Below, in pieces: positions 30,060 to 38,837 of a DNA stretch of 64,000 bases (the stretch's first letter is position 1; every line of letters begins with the position of its first letter). The notes beneath the pieces were generated by a model. It was not told the DNA's origin. It made no database searches and saw only the letters and a program-made list of their open reading frames with translations. This stretch comes from Mangrovibacter phragmitis (GTDB taxonomy: Bacteria; Pseudomonadota; Gammaproteobacteria; Enterobacterales; Enterobacteriaceae): positions 310,001-374,000 of the forward strand of contig NZ_LYRP01000001.1 in assembly GCF_001655675.1 (NCBI RefSeq), in the 5' to 3' direction. Made by a program: the position numbers and the translations under genes.

Positions 30060-30146
30060 TTACATTCACACCTATTGCACTGTATAAATTAAGGCTCTAT
30101 TATTAGCCCAACAAGCCACCCCCAATATAAGTTTGAGATTACTACA
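30060..30146 (+). promoter_or_regulatory. hns promoter and conserved leader
   Basis: TTACAT (30060-30065) and TATAAA (30083-30088) are spaced 17 bases apart. The following leader, AAGGCTCTATTATTA through GATTACTACA before the ATG, is almost the E. coli hns leader. In E. coli it is the target of the small RNA DsrA around the start codon. Confidence 0.75.
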
Positions 30147-30560
30147 ATGAGCGAAGCACTTAAAATTCTGAACAACATCCGTACTCTTCGTGCGCAGGCC
30201 AGAGAATGTACTCTGGAAACTCTGGAAGAGATGCTGGAAAAATTAGAAGTTGTCGTAAATGAACGCCGCGAAGAAGAAAGCGCAGCAGCAGCTGAAATTG
30301 AAGAACGTACTCGTAAGCTGCAGCAATATCGCGAAATGCTGATTGCTGATGGTATTGATCCGAATGAACTGCTGAACTCAATGAGCAGCGGTAAAACCAC
30401 CGGCAAAGCTAAACGTGCTGCACGTCCTGCTAAATATAGCTATGTTGATGAAAACGGCGAAACCAAAACCTGGACAGGTCAGGGTCGTACACCAGCTGTT
30501 ATCAAAAAAGCAATGGATGAACAAGGCAAAAGCCTGGATGATTTCCTGATTAAAGAATAA
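30147..30560 (+). CDS. hns: Nucleoid protein H-NS
   Basis: Histone-like silencer of AT-rich and horizontally acquired DNA. The 137-residue protein has the N-terminal coiled-coil dimer/oligomer domain ([20 protein letters not shown]...), a linker, and the C-terminal DNA-binding domain with [16 protein letters not shown], whose Gln-Gly-Arg core enters the minor groove. It is near identical to E. coli H-NS and should silence the AT-rich island at the right end of this window. Confidence 0.98.
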   Translation: MSEALKILNNIRTLRAQARECTLETLEEMLEKLEVVVNERREEESAAAAEIEERTRKLQQYREMLIADGIDPNELLNSMSSGKTTGKAKRAARPAKYSYVDENGETKTWTGQGRTPAVIKKAMDEQGKSLDDFLIKE

Positions 30561-30584
30561 TCAAATTATCTCTTGCTGTACTGA

Positions 30585-30617
30585 TAAAAAAAGAACCGCA
30601 TGGCGGTTCTTTTTTTG
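30585..30617 (+). terminator. hns terminator
   Basis: AAGAACCGC ATG GCGGTTCTT, preceded by an A-run and followed by a T-run, so possibly bidirectional with the uge gene on the other strand. Confidence 0.93.
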
Positions 30618-30730
30618 TTGCTGATGTAAACAGCAGATATATTTAATACTTCAGCTTATGGTGCAAATTCACATCTGTTGTTCATATTCTGCAATGTATG
30701 CCCCTCAAAACGTGAAAGGCATACTGAGAC

Positions 30731-31738
30731 TTACTGATGATAAAACGCGCGGTACCAGTCGACGAAATGTTTTACACCCTCTTCCACTGACATCTGTGGC
30801 TTAAAACCGATTGTGTTGTAAAGATCATGTGTATCAGCACTGGTCTCTAACACATCACCCGCCTGCATCGGCAGCATATTCTTTCTGGCAGTTTTACCCA
30901 GAGCTTTCTCCAGCGCAGAAATATAATCCATCAACGCTACAGATGAGCTGTTACCAATATTGTATACCCGGTATGGCGCTGAACTTTCGGCAGGGCTACC
31001 AGACTCCACGGTCCACTCAGGATTAGGCTTAGGCACAATATCCTGTAAACGGAAGATAGCCTCTACGATGTCATCAATGTAAGTAAAGTCACGGCGCATT
31101 TTGCCGTGGTTATATACATCAATTGCTTTATCTTCCAGTATGGCTTTAGTGAATTTGAACAATGCCATATCGGGCCGTCCCCAGGGACCATATACCGTAA
31201 AAAAACGCAGACCGGTAACAGGAATGCCATATAAATGAGCATAACTGTGAGACATCAGTTCATTTGCTTTCTTTGTAGCTGCATAGAGTGATACCGGATG
31301 ATCAACGGCATCATTCACAGAGAACGGTAATTTTCGGTTAAGACCATAAACTGAGCTGGAGGATGCATATAAAAGATGTTTAACCTGGTTATGACGGCAT
31401 CCTTCAAGGATATTCAAATGACCAGCCAGATTTGCATCTGCGTAAGCATGTGGGTTTTCCAGGGAATAACGTACCCCAGCTTGTGCTGCAAGATGGATTA
31501 CCCGTTCGAAATTTCCCTCAGCAAAGAATGTTGCTATCGACTGCCTGTCTGCGAGGTCTATTTTTTCAAACTGGAATGCTGTGTGCGGTGTCAGTAAATC
31601 GATGCGAGCCTGTTTGAGACTGACATCATAATAGTCATTCAGGTTATCGAGACCGATAACCTGGTGACCGGCCGCCAGGAGTCGCTTACAGACATGGAAC
31701 CCAATAAATCCCGCTGCACCGGTTACCAGAAATTTCAT
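30731..31738 (-). CDS. uge: UDP-glucuronate 4-epimerase (NAD-dependent epimerase)
   Basis: Predicted to convert UDP-glucuronate to UDP-galacturonate for capsule or LPS core. The 335-residue short-chain dehydrogenase has the NAD loop TGAAGFIGFHVCKRLL at the N-terminus, the catalytic YAATKKANELM (YxxxK) and FFTVYGPWGRPDMA, a combination typical of the Uge/LspL group rather than GalE. It is the third gene of a minus-strand operon galU-ugd-uge, 10 bases after ugd, with a GAGGG ribosome site. The E. coli hns-rssB interval contains only galU. Confidence 0.9.
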   Translation of the reverse strand: MKFLVTGAAGFIGFHVCKRLLAAGHQVIGLDNLNDYYDVSLKQARIDLLTPHTAFQFEKIDLADRQSIATFFAEGNFERVIHLAAQAGVRYSLENPHAYADANLAGHLNILEGCRHNQVKHLLYASSSSVYGLNRKLPFSVNDAVDHPVSLYAATKKANELMSHSYAHLYGIPVTGLRFFTVYGPWGRPDMALFKFTKAILEDKAIDVYNHGKMRRDFTYIDDIVEAIFRLQDIVPKPNPEWTVESGSPAESSAPYRVYNIGNSSSVALMDYISALEKALGKTARKNMLPMQAGDVLETSADTHDLYNTIGFKPQMSVEEGVKHFVDWYRAFYHQ

Positions 31739-31748
31739 ACAACCCTCG

Positions 31749-33092
31749 TTATTTTTTCAGATTAATTGATTCTCCGCGACCAATCGCATAATAAACGAAG
31801 CCACGCTTATTCAATCTCTCTGGATCATACAGGTTACGACCATCAAAGATAACTGGGTGTTTGAGTGTATTTTTTAATAAATCGAAGTCCGGCGCCCTAA
31901 AATTCTGCCATTCAGTACAAATAATAAGCGCATCTGCATTGTGCAACGCCGCTTCTTTGGTACCCATTAATGACAAATCATCCCGGTGACCATAGATACG
32001 CTGAGCTTCATCCATTGCTTCCGGGTCAAACGCCTGCACTTTGGCACCTTTTGACCACAGCGTTTCCAGTAAAACACGGCTGGATGCTTCACGCATATCA
32101 TCGGTGTTAGGCTTGAATGATAACCCCCACACAGCAAAGGTTTTACCTTTCAAGTCTTCACCGAAATGGCGAACAACAAAAGTGGGCAGCTTTTTCTTCT
32201 GCTCATTGTTTACAGTTTCGACAGCCTGCAACAAACGCGGCGTGTAACCAATCTGCTCAGAAGTACGAATCAATGCCTGCACATCTTTCGGGAAGCAGGA
32301 ACCACCATATCCGCAACCGGGATAAATAAAGTGATATCCAATACGGGAATCAGACCCAATTCCCTGACGCACTTTTTCTATATCCGCACCTAATTGCTCA
32401 GCAAGGTTGGCAATTTCATTCATAAAACTGATTTTCGTAGCCAACATGCAATTCGCGGCATACTTCGTCAGTTCTGCGCTACGGATATCCATCAAAATCA
32501 TACGATCATGGTTACGGTTGAAAGGTTCATACAGTTCACGCAGTATGTTCACCACTTCATCATTGTCCGTACCAATTACAATACGCTCAGGACGCATACA
32601 GTCTGCTACCGCTGCCCCTTCTTTGAGAAACTCAGGGTTAGAGACAACATCGAACGGGTATTCAACACCACGCTCATTCAGCACTGCCTGCATCGCGTCA
32701 CGGACTTTTTCCGCAGTACCTACTGGCACCGTGGATTTGTCCAGCACTACTTTGTGTGCAGTCATATGTTGCGCGATAGTGCGTGCAACAGCCGTGACAT
32801 ACTTAAGGTCTGCCGAGCCGTCTTCGTCAGGAGGTGTACCAACCGCAATAAACTGAATCACACCATGACTCACCCCAGCCTGCGCATCGGTACTGAATTG
32901 CAGGCGACCTTCCTCATAGTTTTTCATGACTAATGGAGTCAGGCCAGGCTCATAAATTGGGATAACTCCTTTTTTCAGATTTTCTACTTTGGTTTCATCC
33001 ACATCGATACACATAACATCGTGACCAACTTCAGCAAGTACAGCCGCCTGAACAAGACCAACATACCCAATCCCAAAAACGGTAACTTTCAT
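31749..33092 (-). CDS. ugd: UDP-glucose 6-dehydrogenase
   Basis: Oxidises UDP-glucose (the product of GalU) to UDP-glucuronate, precursor of aminoarabinose-modified lipid A, colanic acid and other polysaccharides. The 447 residues are longer than E. coli Ugd (388) and closer to the longer bacterial type. NAD loop [20 protein letters not shown], catalytic cysteine in [12 protein letters not shown], and a C-terminal UDP-binding third. It is 24 bases downstream of galU in the same operon. Confidence 0.95.
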   Translation of the reverse strand: MKVTVFGIGYVGLVQAAVLAEVGHDVMCIDVDETKVENLKKGVIPIYEPGLTPLVMKNYEEGRLQFSTDAQAGVSHGVIQFIAVGTPPDEDGSADLKYVTAVARTIAQHMTAHKVVLDKSTVPVGTAEKVRDAMQAVLNERGVEYPFDVVSNPEFLKEGAAVADCMRPERIVIGTDNDEVVNILRELYEPFNRNHDRMILMDIRSAELTKYAANCMLATKISFMNEIANLAEQLGADIEKVRQGIGSDSRIGYHFIYPGCGYGGSCFPKDVQALIRTSEQIGYTPRLLQAVETVNNEQKKKLPTFVVRHFGEDLKGKTFAVWGLSFKPNTDDMREASSRVLLETLWSKGAKVQAFDPEAMDEAQRIYGHRDDLSLMGTKEAALHNADALIICTEWQNFRAPDFDLLKNTLKHPVIFDGRNLYDPERLNKRGFVYYAIGRGESINLKK

Positions 33093-33116
33093 TGCATTAT
33101 CCTGGGTTGAAAAAAA

Positions 33117-34025
33117 TTACTTTTTGCCGCCTACAGTCGCATCAAGCCAGGCTTTAAAATCAGGCCCTAACACTTTGTGACGCAAACCATACTCAACAAA
33201 CGCCTGCATATAACCAAGTTTGTTACCACAGTCATGGCTTTTACCTTTCATGTGGTAAGCCTCTACGGTTTCTTTAGCAATAAGCATGTCAATGGAGTCG
33301 GTCAGCTGAATTTCATCACCGGCACCTGGAGGTGTTTTAGACAGTAATGGCCAAATGTCTGCGCTTAATACATACCGGCCAACAACGGCGAGGTTTGATG
33401 GAGCAACGTCTGCTTTCGGTTTTTCAACTACACCAACCATTGGCACACTGTCACCAGGTTTGAGTGTGGCGCCCTGGCAGTCCACCACACCATATGCCGT
33501 TACATCTTCAACAGGTTCAACCATAATCTGGCTGTGCCCTGTTTCGTCGAAACGGCCAATCATTTCGGCAAGGTTATCGCGGGAGAGGTCTGATTCGTAT
33601 TCATCAAGAATCACATCTGGCAGAATAACCGCAACAGGCTCATCACCCACAACCGGATGAGCACAAAGCACAGCATGCCCCAGGCCTTTGGCCAGCCCCT
33701 GGCGAACCTGCATAATTGTCACATGTGGGGGGCAAATTGACTGAACCTCTTCCAGTAGCTGGCGTTTTACACGTTTTTCCAGCATAGCTTCCAGTTCAAA
33801 ACTGGTATCAAAGTGGTTTTCAATGGAGTTTTTTGATGAGTGAGTGACCAGTACAATTTCGGTAATGCCGGCTGCAATACATTCATTAACCACATATTGG
33901 ATAAGTGGTTTATCCACCAGCGGCAGCATTTCTTTCGGGATTGCTTTTGTTGCTGGCAGCATGCGGGTGCCAAGACCGGCAACCGGGATTACTGCTTTCC
34001 TTACTTTCGATTTAATAGCAGCCAT
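33117..34025 (-). CDS. galU: UTP-glucose-1-phosphate uridylyltransferase
   Basis: Makes UDP-glucose for LPS, capsule, trehalose and galactose metabolism. 302 residues, nearly identical to E. coli GalU: nucleotide loop [19 protein letters not shown] and [21 protein letters not shown] start at the ATG at 34025 ([14 protein letters not shown]). AGGAGAT lies 8 bases upstream, and the extension to 34049 is not needed. First gene of the galU-ugd-uge operon, an ordered route from glucose-1-phosphate to UDP-galacturonate. Confidence 0.97.
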   Translation of the reverse strand: MAAIKSKVRKAVIPVAGLGTRMLPATKAIPKEMLPLVDKPLIQYVVNECIAAGITEIVLVTHSSKNSIENHFDTSFELEAMLEKRVKRQLLEEVQSICPPHVTIMQVRQGLAKGLGHAVLCAHPVVGDEPVAVILPDVILDEYESDLSRDNLAEMIGRFDETGHSQIMVEPVEDVTAYGVVDCQGATLKPGDSVPMVGVVEKPKADVAPSNLAVVGRYVLSADIWPLLSKTPPGAGDEIQLTDSIDMLIAKETVEAYHMKGKSHDCGNKLGYMQAFVEYGLRHKVLGPDFKAWLDATVGGKK

Positions 34026-34224
34026 TAAAATATCTCCTGGACTGTTCAAGTTTTAAACTTGCTCGTCAATATAAACGCGATTGAGTATATCAGCTTGAAT
34101 TAAAAATCCTCGGCTTAATACTCGTTGCACCGGTAATTTAAGACAAATACGAAGAAGCTATTGCAGATATTACCACCGGGAACAGATAGCGGGAAAAGCT
34201 ATCTGTAATGAAACTTTATTTTGC

Positions 34225-35238
34225 TCACTCCGTGCGCAACATTAAGCGCAGATGACCACCAGCTCCCCAGACACGACACTGCCATGCATCGCAACGGTGG
34301 CTTAATTGGTTAAGATAAGCACTGCCCAGTGTCCCCAAAGGAACACCATTACTTAACTGAATTTGATGGTCACCTGATTTCAACTGTGCGTTAAGCCCGG
34401 CGGAAACTAGAATTAAATTTTTGAGCGCGGAGTGGTAATAACCTACCATCAAGGGGAATTGTCCGGAAAGATTCGCTTTACGTAATAACTGGTTAACTTT
34501 TTTTAATAACGCCCCTAATTCCGGTAAACGCTGCCCTTGCCGGGATAACTGTTCCTGCAACAGACTATTAAACAGCGAGCGCAGAAGCAGCGCCGCAAGC
34601 ACGCCATTATCTCCTGCTCGCGTAACATCAAGACAATAAAAGGCCAGGTCCTGCGCAGATAAAGCGGCCACATCCAGTACCAGCCCGGGTTTATCTGCCA
34701 ACACCAGTTGGTGATACGACAACTCACATCCAGAGATATGTTGCCGCAGTGGAGGCTGAAGTTCTTTTAACAGCTTGGCCGCAGCGCCTGGGTTGCGCAC
34801 CAGTGCGTCCCAGTCATCAAACAATTGTTCTTCTTCTTCTACCCGAGAATTGAACATAGCAGGATAGAGGCAGGCATAGACCGTTTCTTTTAAGTTCGAG
34901 AAATTTTTTATGGGCTTTAGTAATACGTCCTGCACTCCGAGCCTCAGAGCGCTTGCGATATCTGACATATTATCGGTTGCAGAGATAATCAGCACGGGCG
35001 TCTGATCCCCACGGTTGCGAATACGCTCAATAAACTCAAGCCCGTTCATTCTGGGCATAGCCAAATCGCAAATTAGCAAATCAGGTGGTTGCAGGGATAT
35101 TTTCTCAAGAGCATCAATGCCATCCTCTGCTAACAGTGTATTGGCTCCCAACGAAGCTAACCATCCATCCAGCATTGCGCGGAAAACAGGCTCGTCTTCA
35201 ACTATCAAAATCAGTTTTCCGTGCAGCGGTTGAGTCAT
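34225..35238 (-). CDS. rssB: Response regulator / sigma-S adaptor RssB
   Basis: Delivers RpoS to ClpXP for degradation. 337 residues: an N-terminal receiver domain with acidic pocket (VEDE), the phosphorylated Asp in LLICDLAMPRMNG and Lys in VLLKPIK; then a helical linker and a degenerate PP2C-like C-terminal domain. The ATG at 35238 (MTQPLHGK) follows GGAGGGAG. A start 12 bases upstream lies within that ribosome site and is less likely. Confidence 0.95.
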   Translation of the reverse strand: MTQPLHGKLILIVEDEPVFRAMLDGWLASLGANTLLAEDGIDALEKISLQPPDLLICDLAMPRMNGLEFIERIRNRGDQTPVLIISATDNMSDIASALRLGVQDVLLKPIKNFSNLKETVYACLYPAMFNSRVEEEEQLFDDWDALVRNPGAAAKLLKELQPPLRQHISGCELSYHQLVLADKPGLVLDVAALSAQDLAFYCLDVTRAGDNGVLAALLLRSLFNSLLQEQLSRQGQRLPELGALLKKVNQLLRKANLSGQFPLMVGYYHSALKNLILVSAGLNAQLKSGDHQIQLSNGVPLGTLGSAYLNQLSHRCDAWQCRVWGAGGHLRLMLRTE

Positions 35239-35328
35239 GCTCCCTCCCATGCCCGATGATACGATAATAGTGGCATGGGATGCAGGGTTGCGCCTCTCAG
35301 AATGAACTGAAGAAATGTAAATATGTTG

Positions 35329-36222
35329 TTAATCATTATTGGTTACCAAAGGTAGCAATTCATCCATATGCTTTTCAACGGCAAGTCTGCCTGCATCAAT
35401 GGCTTCTTTTGCCCGATGGAAATCCAGCGTTGATATTTGCGGGCAATAAGGTTGCAACGTTACATCGGGTGGATCCCCTGCCATACGACTCAATTTCAGA
35501 CGATTTTCCAGCACCTGTATTGATGTTGTCATAATTTCCAACGCGCCAGGGGGCTGCTGATGGTGTGGCGGAGACACAAAACCAAGCCGGGTTAGCACTT
35601 TATCTTTCCAGCGCACCGGCACATGTTCCTCGGGCTGACGAGAGGTTAACAGTTTTTGCTGAATCAGATGTGCGTCGTGTTGCAGATCAACCGCGATCAC
35701 AATATCAGCCCCTAATGCCCTCGCCAGTGAAACCGGTACAGGGTTCACCACGCCACCATCAACCAGCCAGTAGCCTTTGTGGCGCACAGGAGATAATAAC
35801 CCCGGAATGCTGCAGGAAGCGCGTACCGCACCATGCAAATCTCCCTTGGTAAACCAGATTTCATGCCCCGTACTCAAGTTGGTTGCAACAGTCGCAAAAC
35901 GAACTGGACACTCCTCAATATGCCGCGCAGAAATATGCTGCCTGACCTGCTTAAACACCCGCTCCCCACGCAACAATCCACCACGACGCCAGGAAACATC
36001 CATGAGTCTTAAAACATCCCAGTAACTGAACGAGCGTACCCATTGCTCAAGGGAGTCAAGTGAATTACAGGCATAAGCAGCACCAACCAGCGAACCAATA
36101 GAGCAACCGGCAATAATATCCGCATGGATACCTGCCTGTTCAAGGCCCCGAATAACGCCAATATGCGCCCATCCTTTTGCTGCGCCTGAACCTAAAGCCA
36201 GCCCAATCTTAGTTTGTCTCAT
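35329..36222 (-). CDS. rssA: Patatin-like phospholipase family protein RssA
   Basis: Predicted acyl-hydrolase of the patatin family, co-located with rssB. Physiological substrate unknown. 297 residues: oxyanion loop [16 protein letters not shown], nucleophile elbow GCSIGS, and catalytic DGG in [11 protein letters not shown] start at the ATG at 36222 ([13 protein letters not shown]), the homologous start to E. coli RssA. The 16-residue extension to 36270 is not homologous. Its ribosome site is weak. Confidence 0.93.
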   Translation of the reverse strand: MRQTKIGLALGSGAAKGWAHIGVIRGLEQAGIHADIIAGCSIGSLVGAAYACNSLDSLEQWVRSFSYWDVLRLMDVSWRRGGLLRGERVFKQVRQHISARHIEECPVRFATVATNLSTGHEIWFTKGDLHGAVRASCSIPGLLSPVRHKGYWLVDGGVVNPVPVSLARALGADIVIAVDLQHDAHLIQQKLLTSRQPEEHVPVRWKDKVLTRLGFVSPPHHQQPPGALEIMTTSIQVLENRLKLSRMAGDPPDVTLQPYCPQISTLDFHRAKEAIDAGRLAVEKHMDELLPLVTNND

Positions 36223-36333
36223 CTGTTTATCTGGTGTCCCCTGGTAACATGCCGTAGCATCACACCTCACTACGTTAGTATATTATTTAACTGTCACTTA
36301 ATTGTGAATGTATGTTTAAAACAGGAGTATTTT

Positions 36334-36792
36334 GTGTCATCGGTATGTCCTTGTGATAGCGGTTTGGAGTATAGCGCATGTTGCGGCCCCTACCTGACTG
36401 GAGGTGTATTCGCACAAACACCGGAACAATTAATGCGCTCTCGCTATTGTGCTTTCGTGCTTAAAAATGCGGATTACCTTATTAACACCTGGTACCCGGA
36501 TTGCCATGCAGAGCAATTGCGTAATGATATACAGGCAGGTTTTGAGCATACTCAGTGGTTAGGGCTGACGATTTTTGCCATACAGGATGGCAGCTATGAT
36601 GGCGAAGGATTCGTCAGTTTTGTCGCCCGTTATCGCGACGAGCAACATGACAGCGCAATAATCGAACGTTCCAGGTTCTTAAATCAAAACGGTCGGTGGT
36701 ATTATATTGACGGAACACGGCCTGAATTTGGCCGTAATGACCCGTGCCCTTGTGGTTCCGGGAAAAAATTCAAGAAGTGTTGTGGTCGCTGA
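36334..36792 (+). CDS. ychJ: YchJ (UPF0225, SEC-C motif protein)
   Basis: 152-residue protein with zinc-binding SEC-C-like motifs at both ends ([13 protein letters not shown] near the N-terminus; [18 protein letters not shown] at the C-terminus) and an NTF2-like central domain ([10 protein letters not shown]...[10 protein letters not shown]). Function unknown. The GTG start at 36334 follows AGGAG by 6 bases and gives the E. coli length. The longer frame from 36214 overlaps rssA. Confidence 0.94.
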   Translation: MSSVCPCDSGLEYSACCGPYLTGGVFAQTPEQLMRSRYCAFVLKNADYLINTWYPDCHAEQLRNDIQAGFEHTQWLGLTIFAIQDGSYDGEGFVSFVARYRDEQHDSAIIERSRFLNQNGRWYYIDGTRPEFGRNDPCPCGSGKKFKKCCGR

Positions 36793-36848
36793 TTCGTACT
36801 AACAATGCTCATTTTATGCAAACACCATTCAACAGGATTGACCTTGCG

Positions 36849-37691
36849 ATGCAAGCGCTACAGCGAAAAGTACTGAGAACTATTTGCCCGGACCAGAAAG
36901 GTCTGATCGCCCGTATTACCAATATTTGCTACAAACACGAACTGAATATTGTTCACAATAATGAGTTTGTGGACCACCGGACCGGGCGTTTTTTCATGCG
37001 TACCGAACTGGAAGGTATATTTAATGACTCAACGTTATTGGCCGATTTAGACAGCGCATTGCCGGAAGGTTCTGTGCGCGAACTCAATCCAGCAGGGCGC
37101 CGACGTATTGTTATCCTGGTTACCAAAGAAGCGCATTGCCTTGGTGACCTGTTGATGAAGGCAGCATTTGGCGGGCTGGATGTAGACATTGCGGCAGTAA
37201 TTGGTAACCATGACACCTTACGCACACTGGTTGAGCGTTTCGATATCCCTTTCGAACTGGTTAGCCATGAAGGTGTGACACGCGAAGAGCACGATAAACT
37301 GATGGCTGACGCTATTGAGGCTCATGATCCTGATTATGTGGTTCTGGCTAAATATATGCGTGTATTGACGCCCTCGTTTGTCTCCCGTTTCTCAAATAAG
37401 ATAATCAATATTCATCACTCCTTCCTTCCTGCATTTATTGGTGCGCGTCCCTACCACCAGGCTTATGAGCGTGGGGTTAAGATAATTGGCGCTACTGCCC
37501 ACTATGTAAATGATCATTTGGACGAAGGCCCGATAATTATGCAGGATGTAATTAATGTTGATCATACCTTCACAGCCGAAGAGATGATGAAAGCGGGCCG
37601 GGATGTAGAAAAGAATGTGCTGAGCCGTGCGCTGGATAAAGTGCTGTCTCAGCGCGTCTTTGTTTACGGCAACCGCACAATTATTCTCTGA
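36849..37691 (+). CDS. purU: Formyltetrahydrofolate deformylase
   Basis: Hydrolyses 10-formyl-THF to formate and THF, balancing one-carbon pools and feeding PurT. The 280 residues contain an N-terminal ACT domain (LRTICPDQKGLIARITNICYKHELNI) and a C-terminal formyltransferase fold with the INIHHSFLPAFIGARPYHQAYERG motif and catalytic Asn/His/Asp. I start at ATG 36849 (MQALQRKVLRTICP), homologous to E. coli MHSLQRKVLR. An in-frame ATG at 36816 is an alternative. The frame extends upstream into ychJ, but that part is not homologous. Confidence 0.95.
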   Translation: MQALQRKVLRTICPDQKGLIARITNICYKHELNIVHNNEFVDHRTGRFFMRTELEGIFNDSTLLADLDSALPEGSVRELNPAGRRRIVILVTKEAHCLGDLLMKAAFGGLDVDIAAVIGNHDTLRTLVERFDIPFELVSHEGVTREEHDKLMADAIEAHDPDYVVLAKYMRVLTPSFVSRFSNKIINIHHSFLPAFIGARPYHQAYERGVKIIGATAHYVNDHLDEGPIIMQDVINVDHTFTAEEMMKAGRDVEKNVLSRALDKVLSQRVFVYGNRTIIL

Positions 37692-37770
37692 CGACTAATA
37701 ATGAACTGTTTGGTTTTAAAGCTTTATGGGCAAAAAGCATGCAAACAGTTCATTTTCATGAAGCCGAAGC

Positions 37771-37805
37771 TTTACAGCGCCGTTTCTTTTGATATGATGC
37801 GCCCC
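37771..37805 (+). promoter_or_regulatory. tRNA-Tyr operon promoter with stringent discriminator
   Basis: TTTACA (37771-37776) and TATGAT (37793-37798) are spaced 16 bases apart and followed by the GC-rich discriminator GCGCCCC. This matches the classic E. coli tyrT promoter almost base for base. The discriminator is the feature that makes tyrT respond to ppGpp. Confidence 0.92.
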
Positions 37806-37831
37806 GCTTCCTTATCAGGAAGCAGGCCAGT

Positions 37832-37916
<85 letters not shown>

Positions 37917-37983
37917 TCTTTCACTTGACTGTTAAGTGATGATGTCGAGTTTTATTTTATCGTTGGTTAGTTTTCTACAATTT

Positions 37984-38052
<69 letters not shown>

Positions 38053-38068
<16 letters not shown>

Positions 38069-38228
38069 TCCTCGCCAATTCATCCTTATTAAATCCCAAT
38101 AAATATTTTTGCATATTCTCCCGTCCGGGGAAGGATGAGAACCTTCGATTAAGGTTCGACCCGAACGTATGTGAGGGAACGTTGCTTCAGCAACGGCCCG
38201 CAGGGCGAGGAACGCAGTGACGAGTTAT
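38053..38228 (+). repeat. tRNA-derived 176-bp tandem repeat, unit 1
   Basis: Begins with the tRNA-Tyr 3' end (CCTTCCCCCACCACCA) and runs to the next copy. Contains GGGGAAGGAT...ACCTTCGA (38127-38148), which matches the reverse complement of the tRNA T-arm/acceptor in 20 of 22 positions, an AACCTT/AAGGTT hairpin, and a CGTTGC TTCA GCAACG hairpin. It corresponds to the 178-bp repeats (rtT RNA) downstream of E. coli tyrT. Confidence 0.92.
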
Positions 38229-38404
38229 CCTTCCCCCACCACCATCCTTGTGAAGTCATCCTTATTAAATACCCAAACTCATTTTTGCATATTCTCCCGT
38301 CCGGGGAAGGATGAGAGCCTTCGATTAAGGTTCGACCCGAACGTATGTGAGGGAACGTTGCTTCAGCAACGGCCCGCAGGGCGAGGAACGCAGTGACGAG
38401 TTAT
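38229..38404 (+). repeat. tRNA-derived 176-bp tandem repeat, unit 2
   Basis: Same architecture, exactly 176 bases. The spacer after CCACCACCATCC differs from units 1 and 3 at several positions (TTGTGAAGTC, ACCCAAACTC), and the T-arm antisense segment has one A-to-G change that keeps G-U pairing. Confidence 0.92.
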
Positions 38405-38580
38405 CCTTCCCCCACCACCATCCTCGCCAATTCATCCTTATTAAATCCCAATAAATATTTTTGCATATTCTCCCGTCCGGGGAAGGATGAGAGCCTTCGA
38501 TTAAGGTTCGACCCGAACATATGTGAGGGAACGTTGCTTCAGCAACGGCCCGCAGGGCGAGGAACGCAGTGACGCGTTAT
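38405..38580 (+). repeat. tRNA-derived 176-bp tandem repeat, unit 3
   Basis: Spacer identical to unit 1, differing from unit 2, which suggests gene conversion or unequal recombination between units. It is followed at 38581 by a decayed tRNA end, CCTTCCCTTC, that lacks CCACCA. Confidence 0.92.
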
Positions 38581-38590
38581 CCTTCCCTTC

Positions 38591-38837
38591 TACCCGACGC
38601 TAATGTGATTTTTGTCGCATTATATTATCTTCCTTAAGATTCCATAAGAAAGATTAAGCGCCAGAAAGAATAAAAATGGTTTTATTTTTCATATTGTTAA
38701 GCAAAACATTAGTCATATATTAAATACCTCGCTACCGATTTTGTGCACTGAACATAACTCTTCCGGGGTATGGGTGAGTGCGACAATATCATTCACAATC
38801 ATACACAGTTGATGTTCATGCTGAGGCCAGTATTAAT
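38591..38837. other. AT-rich region upstream of narX
   Basis: About 250 AT-rich bases between the tRNA repeats and narX. In E. coli the divergent narK and then narGHJI lie on this side of narX. None is present here. No clear NarL heptamer pair or FNR site was seen by eye. Confidence 0.5.
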
